Shown here piece after piece: positions 7,248 to 14,019 of a DNA stretch of 21,983 bases. Source of the DNA: CAYPOY01 sp964412395 (GTDB taxonomy: Bacteria; Chloroflexota; Anaerolineae; B4-G1); the NCBI GenBank assembly GCA_964412395.1, contig CAYPOY010000054.1, positions 1 through 21,983 on the forward strand, written 5' to 3'. Position numbers and translations under genes: made by a program. The notes beneath the pieces are model-generated. The model had not been told where the DNA came from and did no database searches. It worked only from the letters and a program-made list of their open reading frames with translations. Position 1 is the stretch's first letter, and each line of letters begins with the position of its first letter.

Positions 7248-8333
7248 CTAGTGTCTCAGTAGATCCAGGACCGGCTCCATCCGCCTTTGGTGCAGTCCAA
7301 ATGGAGACCGATGTATGCCCTCGATGAGCCCGTCTGCCATAGAGTCGATGACATGCTCCCTTGCCAGGACGCAACTACCGGCCATCGGCTTGAGCACTAT
7401 GTGGCAGAGATTGATGTTCTCTATCTCCTCCATCCAGGTACCGTTCTGGCAACTGATCCTCTCGGGGAACTGCACGCAGAGGTCTGGTCGACAAAACTTC
7501 TCAGCATCAGCGACCAGGGCGATGTTCTCCAGGTTGTCGTCCACGTAGAGCAGCACATCTGGGTCGAGGTCCATCGGGCCGTAGTCCTCCACCATGGCGG
7601 CGAGGTCGAACCACTCCCGCTCTTCGGGGTAGTATGCCGCCGACCAGATGGCCCTACCGACCTCGGTCCTGAAGGCCACGTAGGTGCTCAGCAGAGCTGA
7701 CCGGACGATGAAATCTGGGGCCATGAGAATGCTTCGCCTCTTCACCTCGAAGCAGAGCTCGTTCGTCTGGAAGGGGAAGGGGACCGCCATGCTGTCGCCC
7801 ACCCGATGTTTGACGACTTCCTTGGAGCTGGGCTCGGGTAGGGGCACCTCGAAGACCTCCTCAGGCTCGAGGGCGAGGATTAGCACCAGGGTAGCCCATT
7901 TGTTGAAGGCCTGTTTATAAAGGCGGTCGGTGGTACTGCGGGCGCTGAGGGCGCCGATTTCTTCGAACTCCGCCGGCTCGATATTTTCCCTCAGCAACTC
8001 GAAGATTAGGTCGAAGAGATCCCTCGATACCTGGTCTGAAGGATCTTCCAGAAACCTGCGGAGCTCAGGCGGCATAAGAACCCCGTTGAGTCTTAGCCGC
8101 TCGATTAGAGTCCGCTCTGTCTTGAGGTACTCCGTGCTCAGGGCAGTAGCGTCCTCCAGGAGGGGGGAGAGGTACTCAGAGAGAAAAGCACCCCTCACTC
8201 GGTCGAACAGCTCGTAGAACTTGGGGCGCGCCTTCTCGTCGATGCTGGCGAGGTCTTCTGTGATCTCAACAGAAGGATTGCTGTCGATGAATCTCTGGAG
8301 TTCCCGAAACGTCTGAAGCCATGCTCGTGTCAC
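7248..8333 (-). CDS. Unrecognised 361-aa cytoplasmic protein in the Mo-hydroxylase/ETF operon
   Basis: I chose the GTG at 8333 because AGGAAGGAGAT precedes it at suitable spacing. An ATG at 8381 would place the start inside an inverted-repeat element with no ribosome-binding site. There is no signal peptide or membrane segment. The N-terminal half is mostly helical and charged ('RLRLNGVLMPPELRRFLEDP', 'DLFDLIFELLRENIEPAEFE'). The C-terminal half holds scattered cysteines (NELCFEV, 'KFCRPDLCVQFPERISCQNG', NLCHIV, GSCVL) and an Asp/Glu-rich segment, 'YGPMDLDPDVLLYVDDNLEN'. I recognise no family. Its position between the FAD subunit and etfB suggests a role in assembly or regulation of, or electron transfer by, this system, but nothing in the sequence fixes a function. 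Confidence 0.75.
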   Translation of the reverse strand: MTRAWLQTFRELQRFIDSNPSVEITEDLASIDEKARPKFYELFDRVRGAFLSEYLSPLLEDATALSTEYLKTERTLIERLRLNGVLMPPELRRFLEDPSDQVSRDLFDLIFELLRENIEPAEFEEIGALSARSTTDRLYKQAFNKWATLVLILALEPEEVFEVPLPEPSSKEVVKHRVGDSMAVPFPFQTNELCFEVKRRSILMAPDFIVRSALLSTYVAFRTEVGRAIWSAAYYPEEREWFDLAAMVEDYGPMDLDPDVLLYVDDNLENIALVADAEKFCRPDLCVQFPERISCQNGTWMEEIENINLCHIVLKPMAGSCVLAREHVIDSMADGLIEGIHRSPFGLHQRRMEPVLDLLRH

Positions 8334-8366
8334 GAATGTATCTCCTTCCTGTCCCAACCAAAACAG

Positions 8367-8481
8367 AGCCTGTTGTGACACCCGTCCGGCGTGCCCTCTT
8401 GGGGCACGCCGGATAGGTCAGAGGATAGGGACAGGCTTTCGCTGCACTATCTCTAACCCGAGTCGGGCATCACAACAGGCT
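8367..8481. repeat. 115-bp element with outer inverted repeats and inner perfect hairpin
   Basis: The outer arms, 8368-8384 and 8464-8480, match as an inverted repeat at 15 of 17 positions around GCCTGTTGTGA/TCACAACAGGC. Inside, 8385-8396 and 8402-8413 form a perfect 12-bp stem, TCCGGCGTGCCC, with a 5-nt loop. No T-run follows on either strand, so a simple intrinsic terminator is unlikely. It sits between the FAD-subunit gene and the unrecognised gene, and in the transcript it could act as a processing or stability element. It may be a small mobile palindrome. Confidence 0.6.
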
Positions 8482-8517
8482 TGGGCAGCACCATTACAAG
8501 AGACTTGGCGACAGAGA

Positions 8518-9501
8518 TTACAGATTGCCGTTACAGGCCAGGAGCGCCTGCTTGATCAGGCCCTTGGCGATCTGGATCTTGTACTCGTTCTTGGGCAGAG
8601 GCTTCGCTCCCCAGACGGCCGCCTCGGCCGCTATGACTGCCGTCTCCTCGTCTAGTTTCTCACCGACCAGGTAGTCAACAACACGCTCCGGCACGTAGGG
8701 TTTATAGTAGACGGCATTGAGGCAGATCCGGGCGTCCTCGATCGTGTCCCCGTCCTTAAGCACCATGACGGCGCAGTTGACGATGGGGAAATCGATGGAC
8801 TTGCGGATGGCGAACTTTTTCCAGTACGTCTTCATCCTGGGATCCGGCTCCGGTATCTGGATCTCGGTGACCACCTCGTCAGGCTCCAGGATATTCACGT
8901 GGGTCGGATCCTCCTTCCCCGGGAAGAAATCGCCGATCTCGATGGTGCGCTTGGAGGTCTTGATCTTGGCCCCCAGGACGACGAGGGCTGGAAGCGTGTC
9001 GCTCGGGTTCACCGCCAGACAGTCCTTGACGTCGCCGAAGATGGAGTGGTAGCGGTTGTCGCCATCGCTCGAGAAGCACTCTTCACCGCCCTTGCGAATG
9101 CAGTTGAAGCGGCAGTGCGGTGTTCGATAGTACCAGCACCGCACGTTCTGGCAGATGTTGCCGCCGAGGGTCCCCATCTCTCGGATGTGGGGCGAACCGA
9201 CGTAGCGGGCTGCCAGCGCCAGCGCGGTGTACTTATCCTTGATGGTTTCGTTGTGGGCGATGTCCTCGATCTTGACGAGGGCACCGATCTTGAGCATGCC
9301 GTTTTCTTCGGAGATTCCCTCGAGCCCTGGAATCGTCTTGATGTTGATCAAGGCTTCGTAGGGCTCCGGGCGCACGTCATCTTTGAGCTCACCGAGAATG
9401 TCGGTGCCGCCTGCGATAACACGCGCCCGTCCGTCGAACTCGCCGAGGAGCGAAGTCGCTTCCTCTACCGTAAAAGCATCAAAGTGCTTGAACCGCCTCA
9501 T
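8518..9501 (-). CDS. Molybdenum hydroxylase FAD-binding subunit (CoxM/HcrB type) with Cys-rich insertion
   Basis: I chose ATG 9501, one base after the TAA of the Mo-subunit gene, giving 327 aa. The FAD-PCMH-type fold shows 'VIAGGTDILGELK' at residues 28-40 and 'MGTLGGNICQNVRCWYY' at about 109-125, the two loops that hold the FAD pyrophosphate. Between about 115 and 165 is an insertion with six cysteines (117, 122, 130, 134, 142, 161). By position it matches the extra loop of the 4-hydroxybenzoyl-CoA reductase beta subunit, which carries an additional [4Fe-4S] cluster. The rest ('SDTLPALVVLGAKIKTSKRT', 'FFPGKEDPTHVNILEPDEVV') is standard. I infer an enzyme with one more cluster than aerobic xanthine dehydrogenase, suited to low-potential electron transfer; the cluster itself is not proven. 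Confidence 0.9.
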   Translation of the reverse strand: MRRFKHFDAFTVEEATSLLGEFDGRARVIAGGTDILGELKDDVRPEPYEALINIKTIPGLEGISEENGMLKIGALVKIEDIAHNETIKDKYTALALAARYVGSPHIREMGTLGGNICQNVRCWYYRTPHCRFNCIRKGGEECFSSDGDNRYHSIFGDVKDCLAVNPSDTLPALVVLGAKIKTSKRTIEIGDFFPGKEDPTHVNILEPDEVVTEIQIPEPDPRMKTYWKKFAIRKSIDFPIVNCAVMVLKDGDTIEDARICLNAVYYKPYVPERVVDYLVGEKLDEETAVIAAEAAVWGAKPLPKNEYKIQIAKGLIKQALLACNGNL

Positions 9502-9502
9502 T

Positions 9503-12061
9503 TTACAATACCCCCTTTTCTCTCGCTTCAGCGATTGCTGCGAGGACCTTGTCGGGTGTGATGGGATGATCGTCCACCCACTCCCCGATGGCGTTGTAGA
9601 TGGCTGCGCCGATCGCGCCAGGGATGACGGTGGAGATGTCTTCACCGATACCAACGAGGCCGTACAGGCTGTAGCCCATTCCGGTCTCGATCAGGATGTT
9701 GTCGGTCTCCTCGATATCGCGCAAGGTCCAGACTTTGTATTCCGCGAGGTTGCCGTTGAGATGCACGCCGGTCACAGGATCGTAGATCATCTCTTCGGCC
9801 AGCGCCCGGCCCACGCCCATGTAGGCGCCGCCGTACTGCTGCCCTTCGCAGGTCTCAGGGCTGATCGCCTTCCCCACGTCGTTCAGGTTGACGACCTTCT
9901 TGACATCGACCTGCCCGGTGTCAGGATCCACTTCCACCTCAGCGAAGTAGGCCTGCCGACAGAAGCGATGCCGGCCTTCCTCACAGCCATACCGGCCCTG
10001 ACGGTGCCAGCCCCACTCGAAGAGGGGCGCCCGCGAGCCGAGCTGCTCGAGGGTGGCCCGCTTAACAACCTCGGCAACTGGCACCTTCTCCTCGGGGTTG
10101 TCCTTGACGAAGACCATGCTGTCCTTGACGTCCAGGTCCTCGGGTTTCTTATCCGGGAAGGCGGCTGCATACTCGACCTCCAGCAGCGTGATCGGGGTGG
10201 TGGCGTAGGCGAGGAGCTTCTTCTTCGCCTTCCTGGCTGCCTGGACCGTGGCATAGGCGTCCACGCAGAGGTTGCAGGAGCCGTCAGGGGTCATCATCTG
10301 GAACCCCACCTCCTCGAAGTAACGGAAGTTGACGTCATCGAGGCGCAACCCCATTTCCTCGGCAACGAGCTGGCAGTGAGTTGTCATCGCGCCGACGCCG
10401 ACGTCCGCCTTCTGGGCGAGAATGTCGACCGTGCCATCTGCGTGCATAAGCACGCCCACGGAGGCGACGCCGCGGTTGTCGTCCCACTCGTGGTCCCATG
10501 TGAAGCCTATGCCATGCAGCTTGCCGTTGGCCAGCTTCTTGGCGCCGGGCTTGTGCCACTTCTCGTCCCAGCCGATGGATTTCTTGCCTGCCTCGACGCA
10601 CTCCCTGAGGCTGTCGCGTACTGGGAAGCCGTGATCCTTCTTGAACTTGGCCAGGTACTCCATGTCTTTGCCGTCGGTACCGTCGTTCTTCAGGGCGACC
10701 TCGACGGGATCCATACCGACCGCGTCGGCTGCGTGCTCAAAGACCTGGCTGAAGCACAGGGAGTTTTCATTCTGCTCACATCGGAACCACCAGGCAGGCG
10801 CGGTGTTGATCTGCGCCTCCACGTAGTTGAGCAGCAAGTTGGGGATCCTGGTGTTCTCAGCAAAGTGGTCGATTCCGTACTGGCCCATCTTGGCGCAGAT
10901 GTTGTCGATCTTCACGGCGGTGATGGTACCATCGTTCTTCACGCCGACCTTGAATTTGGTGTGGCAGTCGGCGTCCTGGGACAGGGAGTAAAAGTTGTTC
11001 CGCCTGTTGTAGAGGGTCTTGACGGGCCTGGCGGTACGCTTGGAGAGGATCGCGCTGATCACGTGGAGTCCGTGGGTGTGGTGCATGAAGGGATTACCGC
11101 CGCCGCCGTACTGGCCGCCCTGATAGGGGACGTGCACCTTGATCCGGTTGAGGGGAAGGCCCAACTTCCCGCCAAGGATCCACTTGCCATCGTATTGCTG
11201 CTGCTGGTGAGCCCAGATTTCCAGGTTGTCCCCTCGCCAACGGATGAGGCTGCTCATGGGCTCGGCGTCAGCCACGCTGTAAGGCCGCCTCCTGCCCGCG
11301 AACTGGACGATCTTGTCGGCCTCCTGGAAGCCCTTCTCCACGTCGCCGTGCTCGATCTTGACCTTACGGATTATGTTACTCTTCTTGTTGATCTCGGGAA
11401 TTGCCGGAGGCGCGCCTGGTTTCATAGCCTCGATGGGGTTCATGACGTGAGGAAGCTCTTCCCACTCGACGTCTACGAGCCTCAGGGCATCTTCGGCGAT
11501 CTGGATGCTGTCGGCAGCGATGGCGACACCTACTTGCATGCCTTCCCACCAGCCCTCGCCGTTGAGGACGCGGCCGCCGCCCTGCATCCACTGCTCCTGC
11601 GTGACCGCTAGCTCCTGCTTGCCGTGGTAGAAGGCCAGGCCATCGGTGGCAAGGTGTCCCGCATTGAACTTGGTGTCCAGCCCCATGAGCTCCTTGCCTT
11701 CTAGCTCGGGGTCGTCATACCTCAGGACCGCCCGGACACCGGGGAGCTTCTCCGCCTCGCTGGTGTCGAGCTTTGTGATCCTGGCGTGAGCGTAGGGGCA
11801 AGTAAGGAACCTACAGTAGAGCATGCCGGGGAGTATCACGTCCCGCGTATACTCGGCCTTGCCGCTTGCCTTCTCCTTGCCGTCCATGCGAGGGATACCG
11901 CGCTTGCCGACGTAGGTGAACTCTTCGGGCACGTATCTATCGTGAACGAGCGGCTCGATTTCCATTATGTTCTCGGGTGGTTCAATGGAAATCAGTTCTA
12001 TCTCTTGAACGAGTGGCTCCTTAGTGTATGGCTCGATTACCTTGATCTCCTCGGTGGTCAT
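9503..12061 (-). CDS. Molybdenum hydroxylase large (Mo-pterin) subunit, xanthine dehydrogenase/CoxL family
   Basis: The ATG at 12061 follows GGAGGCGACCC and overlaps the small-subunit stop (ATGA), giving 852 aa. After an unusual extension of about 47 residues the canonical domain begins: 'YVGKRGIPRMDGKEKASGKA' and 'YTRDVILPGMLYCRFL' (aldehyde oxidase a/b hammerhead). Then come the molybdopterin-binding blocks: 'VPYQGGQYGGGGNPFMHH' near 311-328, 'ADVGVGAMTTHCQLVAEEMG' in the C-terminal half, and 'GLVGIGEDISTVIPGAIGAA' near the end. The Glu at about 807 aligns with the catalytic base of the family. Where relatives have 'yRGfG' this protein has 'WWFRCEQNEN' (Cys428). The family hydroxylates heterocycles, aromatics or aldehydes with water as oxygen donor, or oxidises CO. 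The substrate is undetermined; the absence of an AYRCSFR motif argues against form I CO dehydrogenase. Confidence 0.92.
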   Translation of the reverse strand: MTTEEIKVIEPYTKEPLVQEIELISIEPPENIMEIEPLVHDRYVPEEFTYVGKRGIPRMDGKEKASGKAEYTRDVILPGMLYCRFLTCPYAHARITKLDTSEAEKLPGVRAVLRYDDPELEGKELMGLDTKFNAGHLATDGLAFYHGKQELAVTQEQWMQGGGRVLNGEGWWEGMQVGVAIAADSIQIAEDALRLVDVEWEELPHVMNPIEAMKPGAPPAIPEINKKSNIIRKVKIEHGDVEKGFQEADKIVQFAGRRRPYSVADAEPMSSLIRWRGDNLEIWAHQQQQYDGKWILGGKLGLPLNRIKVHVPYQGGQYGGGGNPFMHHTHGLHVISAILSKRTARPVKTLYNRRNNFYSLSQDADCHTKFKVGVKNDGTITAVKIDNICAKMGQYGIDHFAENTRIPNLLLNYVEAQINTAPAWWFRCEQNENSLCFSQVFEHAADAVGMDPVEVALKNDGTDGKDMEYLAKFKKDHGFPVRDSLRECVEAGKKSIGWDEKWHKPGAKKLANGKLHGIGFTWDHEWDDNRGVASVGVLMHADGTVDILAQKADVGVGAMTTHCQLVAEEMGLRLDDVNFRYFEEVGFQMMTPDGSCNLCVDAYATVQAARKAKKKLLAYATTPITLLEVEYAAAFPDKKPEDLDVKDSMVFVKDNPEEKVPVAEVVKRATLEQLGSRAPLFEWGWHRQGRYGCEEGRHRFCRQAYFAEVEVDPDTGQVDVKKVVNLNDVGKAISPETCEGQQYGGAYMGVGRALAEEMIYDPVTGVHLNGNLAEYKVWTLRDIEETDNILIETGMGYSLYGLVGIGEDISTVIPGAIGAAIYNAIGEWVDDHPITPDKVLAAIAEAREKGVL

Positions 12062-12564
12062 TGGGTCGCCTCCTCTCCTTCCTTGATCTTGCTCGCTGCC
12101 TCCAAGACCGCGCCAATGTGCGCCGGATAGGTTCCGCACCGGCAGATATTCCCCTCAAGCGCTGTCTTGATGTCTTCGACGGTCGGATCTGGGTTATGGT
12201 CCAGCAAGGCCTTGGCGGTCATGACGAAGCCCGGCGTGCAGTAGCCGCACTGCATCGCGTGATTGTTGGCATAGGCCTCCACGAGGGGATGCTCCTCCGC
12301 AGCGAGGTTCTCTATGGTCTCGATCTCGTGTCCCCCGCACTCGATGGCCAAAGTCATGCACGAAAGAATCGGCCTGCCGTCCATAATCACCGTACAGGAT
12401 CCGCAGGCGCCGCGGTCACACATCTCCTTGGTTCCCACCAATCCCAGTTCATCGTGGAGGACTTCCCTTAAGGTCTGCTGGGGTTCCACCACGATAGGGT
12501 AGCCTTGACCGTTCACAGTTAGGGTAACGAACTTGGCCCCCCCGTCGTCTCTTGCGTCTGACAT
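12058..12564 (-). CDS. Molybdenum hydroxylase small [2Fe-2S] subunit (CoxS/XdhC type)
   Basis: This 168-aa protein starts at ATG 12564 behind a strong AAGGAGGT. The N-terminal plant-ferredoxin-type cluster site uses Cys 49, 54, 57 and 69 ('EMCDRGACGSCTVIMDGRPI'). The C-terminal helical domain holds the second [2Fe-2S] cluster at Cys 106, 109, 141 and 143 (MQCGYCTPGF and NICRCGTYP). All eight ligands are present. Family length is about 150-170 aa. It is the first gene of the operon and carries electrons from the molybdenum site toward FAD. The assignment is secure; which of the named families (xanthine dehydrogenase, nicotinate hydroxylase, HcrC, CoxS) it is closest to cannot be told by eye. 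Confidence 0.95.
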   Translation of the reverse strand: MSDARDDGGAKFVTLTVNGQGYPIVVEPQQTLREVLHDELGLVGTKEMCDRGACGSCTVIMDGRPILSCMTLAIECGGHEIETIENLAAEEHPLVEAYANNHAMQCGYCTPGFVMTAKALLDHNPDPTVEDIKTALEGNICRCGTYPAHIGAVLEAASKIKEGEEATQ

Positions 12565-13001
12565 GATTACGTACCTCCTTGTGTATGGGTGTGATTACAG
12601 GGATCTTGAGTATCGGGTTCCATATCTTGAGCTAAGGTCACCTCCTTCCTAAAGCTAACATACTGCAGCCAAGTGCCCATGTCTGGCTTTGCCCAAGCCA
12701 GCGCCGATCGCTCTTTGAAGCCCTCCTGACAATCCCGCAGCAAGTGCTGGATGTCTGGCACGACTTGACAAGGAAACGTGGCTCAACCCCAAGTAGCTGC
12801 GGCGCTAACCGCAGGCCGACTTGGATCAAGCCATGTTCCTTGAGAGTAGAGATTAGTTCAGGGCTCCGAACACTGTTACATTGGGGCATGACCAAATACC
12901 TTGAAAGACAGTGTCTCCTTCAGTTCGAGGCCTTTCGCGGTCTTGAAAGGGGGGCCAATCCTTCAGTACAGGAAGTTGATCCGTTGCTCACTTGATATGA
13001 A
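12565..13001 (-). other. Long leader of the operon, with possible decayed ORF
   Basis: About 430 bp lie between the predicted transcription start and the first structural gene. Two overlapping minus-strand frames (12638-12895 and 12567-12761) each look partly coding. Joined by a frameshift near 12770 they would give about 100 residues, including 'PDIQHLLRDCQEGFKERSAL' and 'GTWLQYVSFRKEVTLAQ', but I recognise no family. A 7-bp hairpin sits at 12683-12701. No riboswitch class is recognisable, and the region could be either a regulatory leader or the remains of a small first gene. Confidence 0.35.
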
Positions 13002-13030
13002 ATTATACCATACTATTCGCATAATGTCAA
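13002..13030 (-). promoter_or_regulatory. Consensus sigma-70-type promoter of the Mo-hydroxylase/ETF operon
   Basis: On the minus strand there is a perfect -35 TTGACA (13030-13025), a 17-bp spacer and a perfect -10 TATAAT (13007-13002). It lies in an AT-rich patch that contrasts with the GC-rich surroundings. Transcription would start near 12995 and run toward the [2Fe-2S] subunit gene. A dyad, TAATG and CATTA at 13022-13040, overlaps the -35 box and could be an operator. Confidence 0.8.
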
Positions 13031-13160
13031 GATGTCATTACGGTAAAACAGGAAGTCATTCACTAGAAACACACTTAAAAGCAATACGGTTCAGTTAAGA
13101 ACAACAATGGCCTCCTGAAACGGCTCGGACGGCTGTGGCCAGCGGAGATGCTCTTTCCGT
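13031..13160. other. AT-rich intergenic stretch upstream of the operon promoter
   Basis: No gene is seen in this stretch. It is AT-rich to about 13100 and then turns GC-rich at the edge of the sugar-kinase relic. It may hold upstream regulatory sites for the divergent region. Confidence 0.4.
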
Positions 13161-13268
13161 TTGTCCCTGGGGGCAGCCATTGTTGCCGGCTATGGAGTTG
13201 GGCTCTATAGGAATCCCATTGACGCTGCCCAACAGATGGTTCGAGTTCATAAGGGCTACGAACCCAAT
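13161..13268 (+). pseudogene. FGGY-family carbohydrate kinase C-terminal scrap
   Basis: About 36 codons read 'SLGAAIVAGYGVGLYRNPID' then 'AAQQMVRVHKGYEPN'. This is the typical end of FGGY kinases (xylulose/glycerol kinase type), with a GAAI.AG.GvG motif followed by an alpha-helical segment and a terminal yePn. No upstream kinase domain exists in any frame nearby, and the frame runs on into the 26-bp tandem repeat. It is a remnant of a lost gene. Confidence 0.65.
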
Positions 13269-13298
13269 GTCATTAAGGGGGAATCAGACTTCGGAAGT

Positions 13299-13372
13299 GA
13301 TGGGCGAAGGTCTCCCGACCACATGATGGGCGAAGGTCTCCCGACCACATGATGGGCGAAGGTCTCCCGACC
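13299..13372. repeat. 26-bp tandem repeat, about 2.8 copies
   Basis: The unit GATGGGCGAAGGTCTCCCGA followed by CCACAT is repeated at 13299, 13325 and 13351, the last copy being cut after 22 bases. The copies are identical. They lie between the kinase relic and the end of the NTPase gene, and the GGTCTC core recurs in the neighbouring hairpins. Confidence 0.9.
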
Positions 13373-13417
13373 GAGCCCTTTACGCCTCGGTCAGAGACCC
13401 TCGGCGAACGAGGTCTC
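13361..13417. repeat. Nested hairpins at the 3' end of the NTPase gene
   Basis: GGTCTC and GACCGAG in the last tandem copy (13361-13374) pair with CTCGGTC and GAGACC (13387-13399). That right arm can instead pair onward: 13394-13403 with 13409-13417 around a GCGAA loop, with one bulge. The two stems are mutually exclusive. The stop codon of the NTPase lies inside. No T-run follows on the minus strand, so terminator function is uncertain. Confidence 0.55.
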
Positions 13418-13936
13418 TTTATCCAGCCATTGTATCACCTCTTCCGCCAGCTCATCCCGGTTCTCCACCGTCACCTCCCAGAAACTCACGTTGGGCATAA
13501 CCTTGAGGCCATCCACCCAGGGGTTAGGCTTTGCCATCGCCGTCGCCACCACTGTGTACGGCCCATTCACCGCCTGCAGCACGGCCTCTTTGAACGGCCT
13601 ACAGAAGAGTTCCATCTTGCCGATTTCGTCCATCACTACAATCCGTCCCCCTCGCATCGCTTCCTGAAGGGCCGCCACTCCCACCTGCTCGATAGACCTT
13701 ACGTCCACCCCGTAGCGGCCTACCCGGGGCCGGCCCCTTCCGCGCAGGTTCACGTGGGCCATCACTGCCTCCTGCCCATCCAAGGTGACCAGGCGGAACC
13801 CCTTCCGCCCACCGGGGCCGCGGATCTCCTCAGTGTAGAAGCCACCGGCTCGCTCACCCAGCCCTTCCGCCACCTCTTTAATCACCGTCGTCTTGCCGAT
13901 GCCCGGTCTGCCGGTCAGTAACAACGTGCGTCCCAT
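13391..13936 (-). CDS. THEP1-type nucleoside-triphosphatase
   Basis: I chose ATG 13936, which gives 181 aa, the usual family size, and puts the P-loop near the N-terminus; the longer frame to 14053 adds a non-conserved Trp/Cys-rich stretch. Walker A is GRPGIGKTT at residues 9-17, followed by 'ERAGGFYTEEIRGPGGRKGF' and 'FRLVTLDG'. Walker B is 'RIVVMDEIGKMEL', characteristic of the THEP1 family (DEiGkmE), then 'PYTVVATAMAKPNPWVDGLK'. Members hydrolyse NTPs in vitro; their cellular role is unclear, and links to nucleotide or RNA metabolism have been suggested. It is cytoplasmic and stands alone, with no operon partner here. Confidence 0.88.
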   Translation of the reverse strand: MGRTLLLTGRPGIGKTTVIKEVAEGLGERAGGFYTEEIRGPGGRKGFRLVTLDGQEAVMAHVNLRGRGRPRVGRYGVDVRSIEQVGVAALQEAMRGGRIVVMDEIGKMELFCRPFKEAVLQAVNGPYTVVATAMAKPNPWVDGLKVMPNVSFWEVTVENRDELAEEVIQWLDKETSFAEGL

Positions 13937-14019
13937 CCCTCTCCTTTTTTCTGCCTCTTGCCTCTTGCACCATTGTATCACAGGCCAAACCGTTGCCCAA
14001 ATCTGCGAGCAGGTGTAAA

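Noticed and set aside
8334..8381. ATG 8381 as start of the unrecognised gene
   Set aside because: It lies in an inverted-repeat arm with no ribosome-binding site; GTG 8333 has AGGAAGGAGAT upstream.
8385..8413. Intrinsic terminator between the FAD subunit and the next gene
   Set aside because: The stem is perfect but no T-run follows it on the minus strand, and the downstream genes look co-transcribed.
9383..11611. 742-codon plus-strand open frame opposite the Mo subunit gene
   Set aside because: It is antisense to a gene with clear family motifs; the Leu/Val/Asp/His-rich translation is what GC-rich codon usage gives on the opposite strand, and it has no recognisable motif.
12683..12701. Riboswitch in the operon leader
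   Set aside because: Only a 7-bp hairpin is visible, with no conserved core of a known class such as the Moco RNA.
13299..13372. Possible short CRISPR array
   Set aside because: The 26-bp units are directly adjacent with no spacers, so this is a tandem repeat; no cas genes are in the window.
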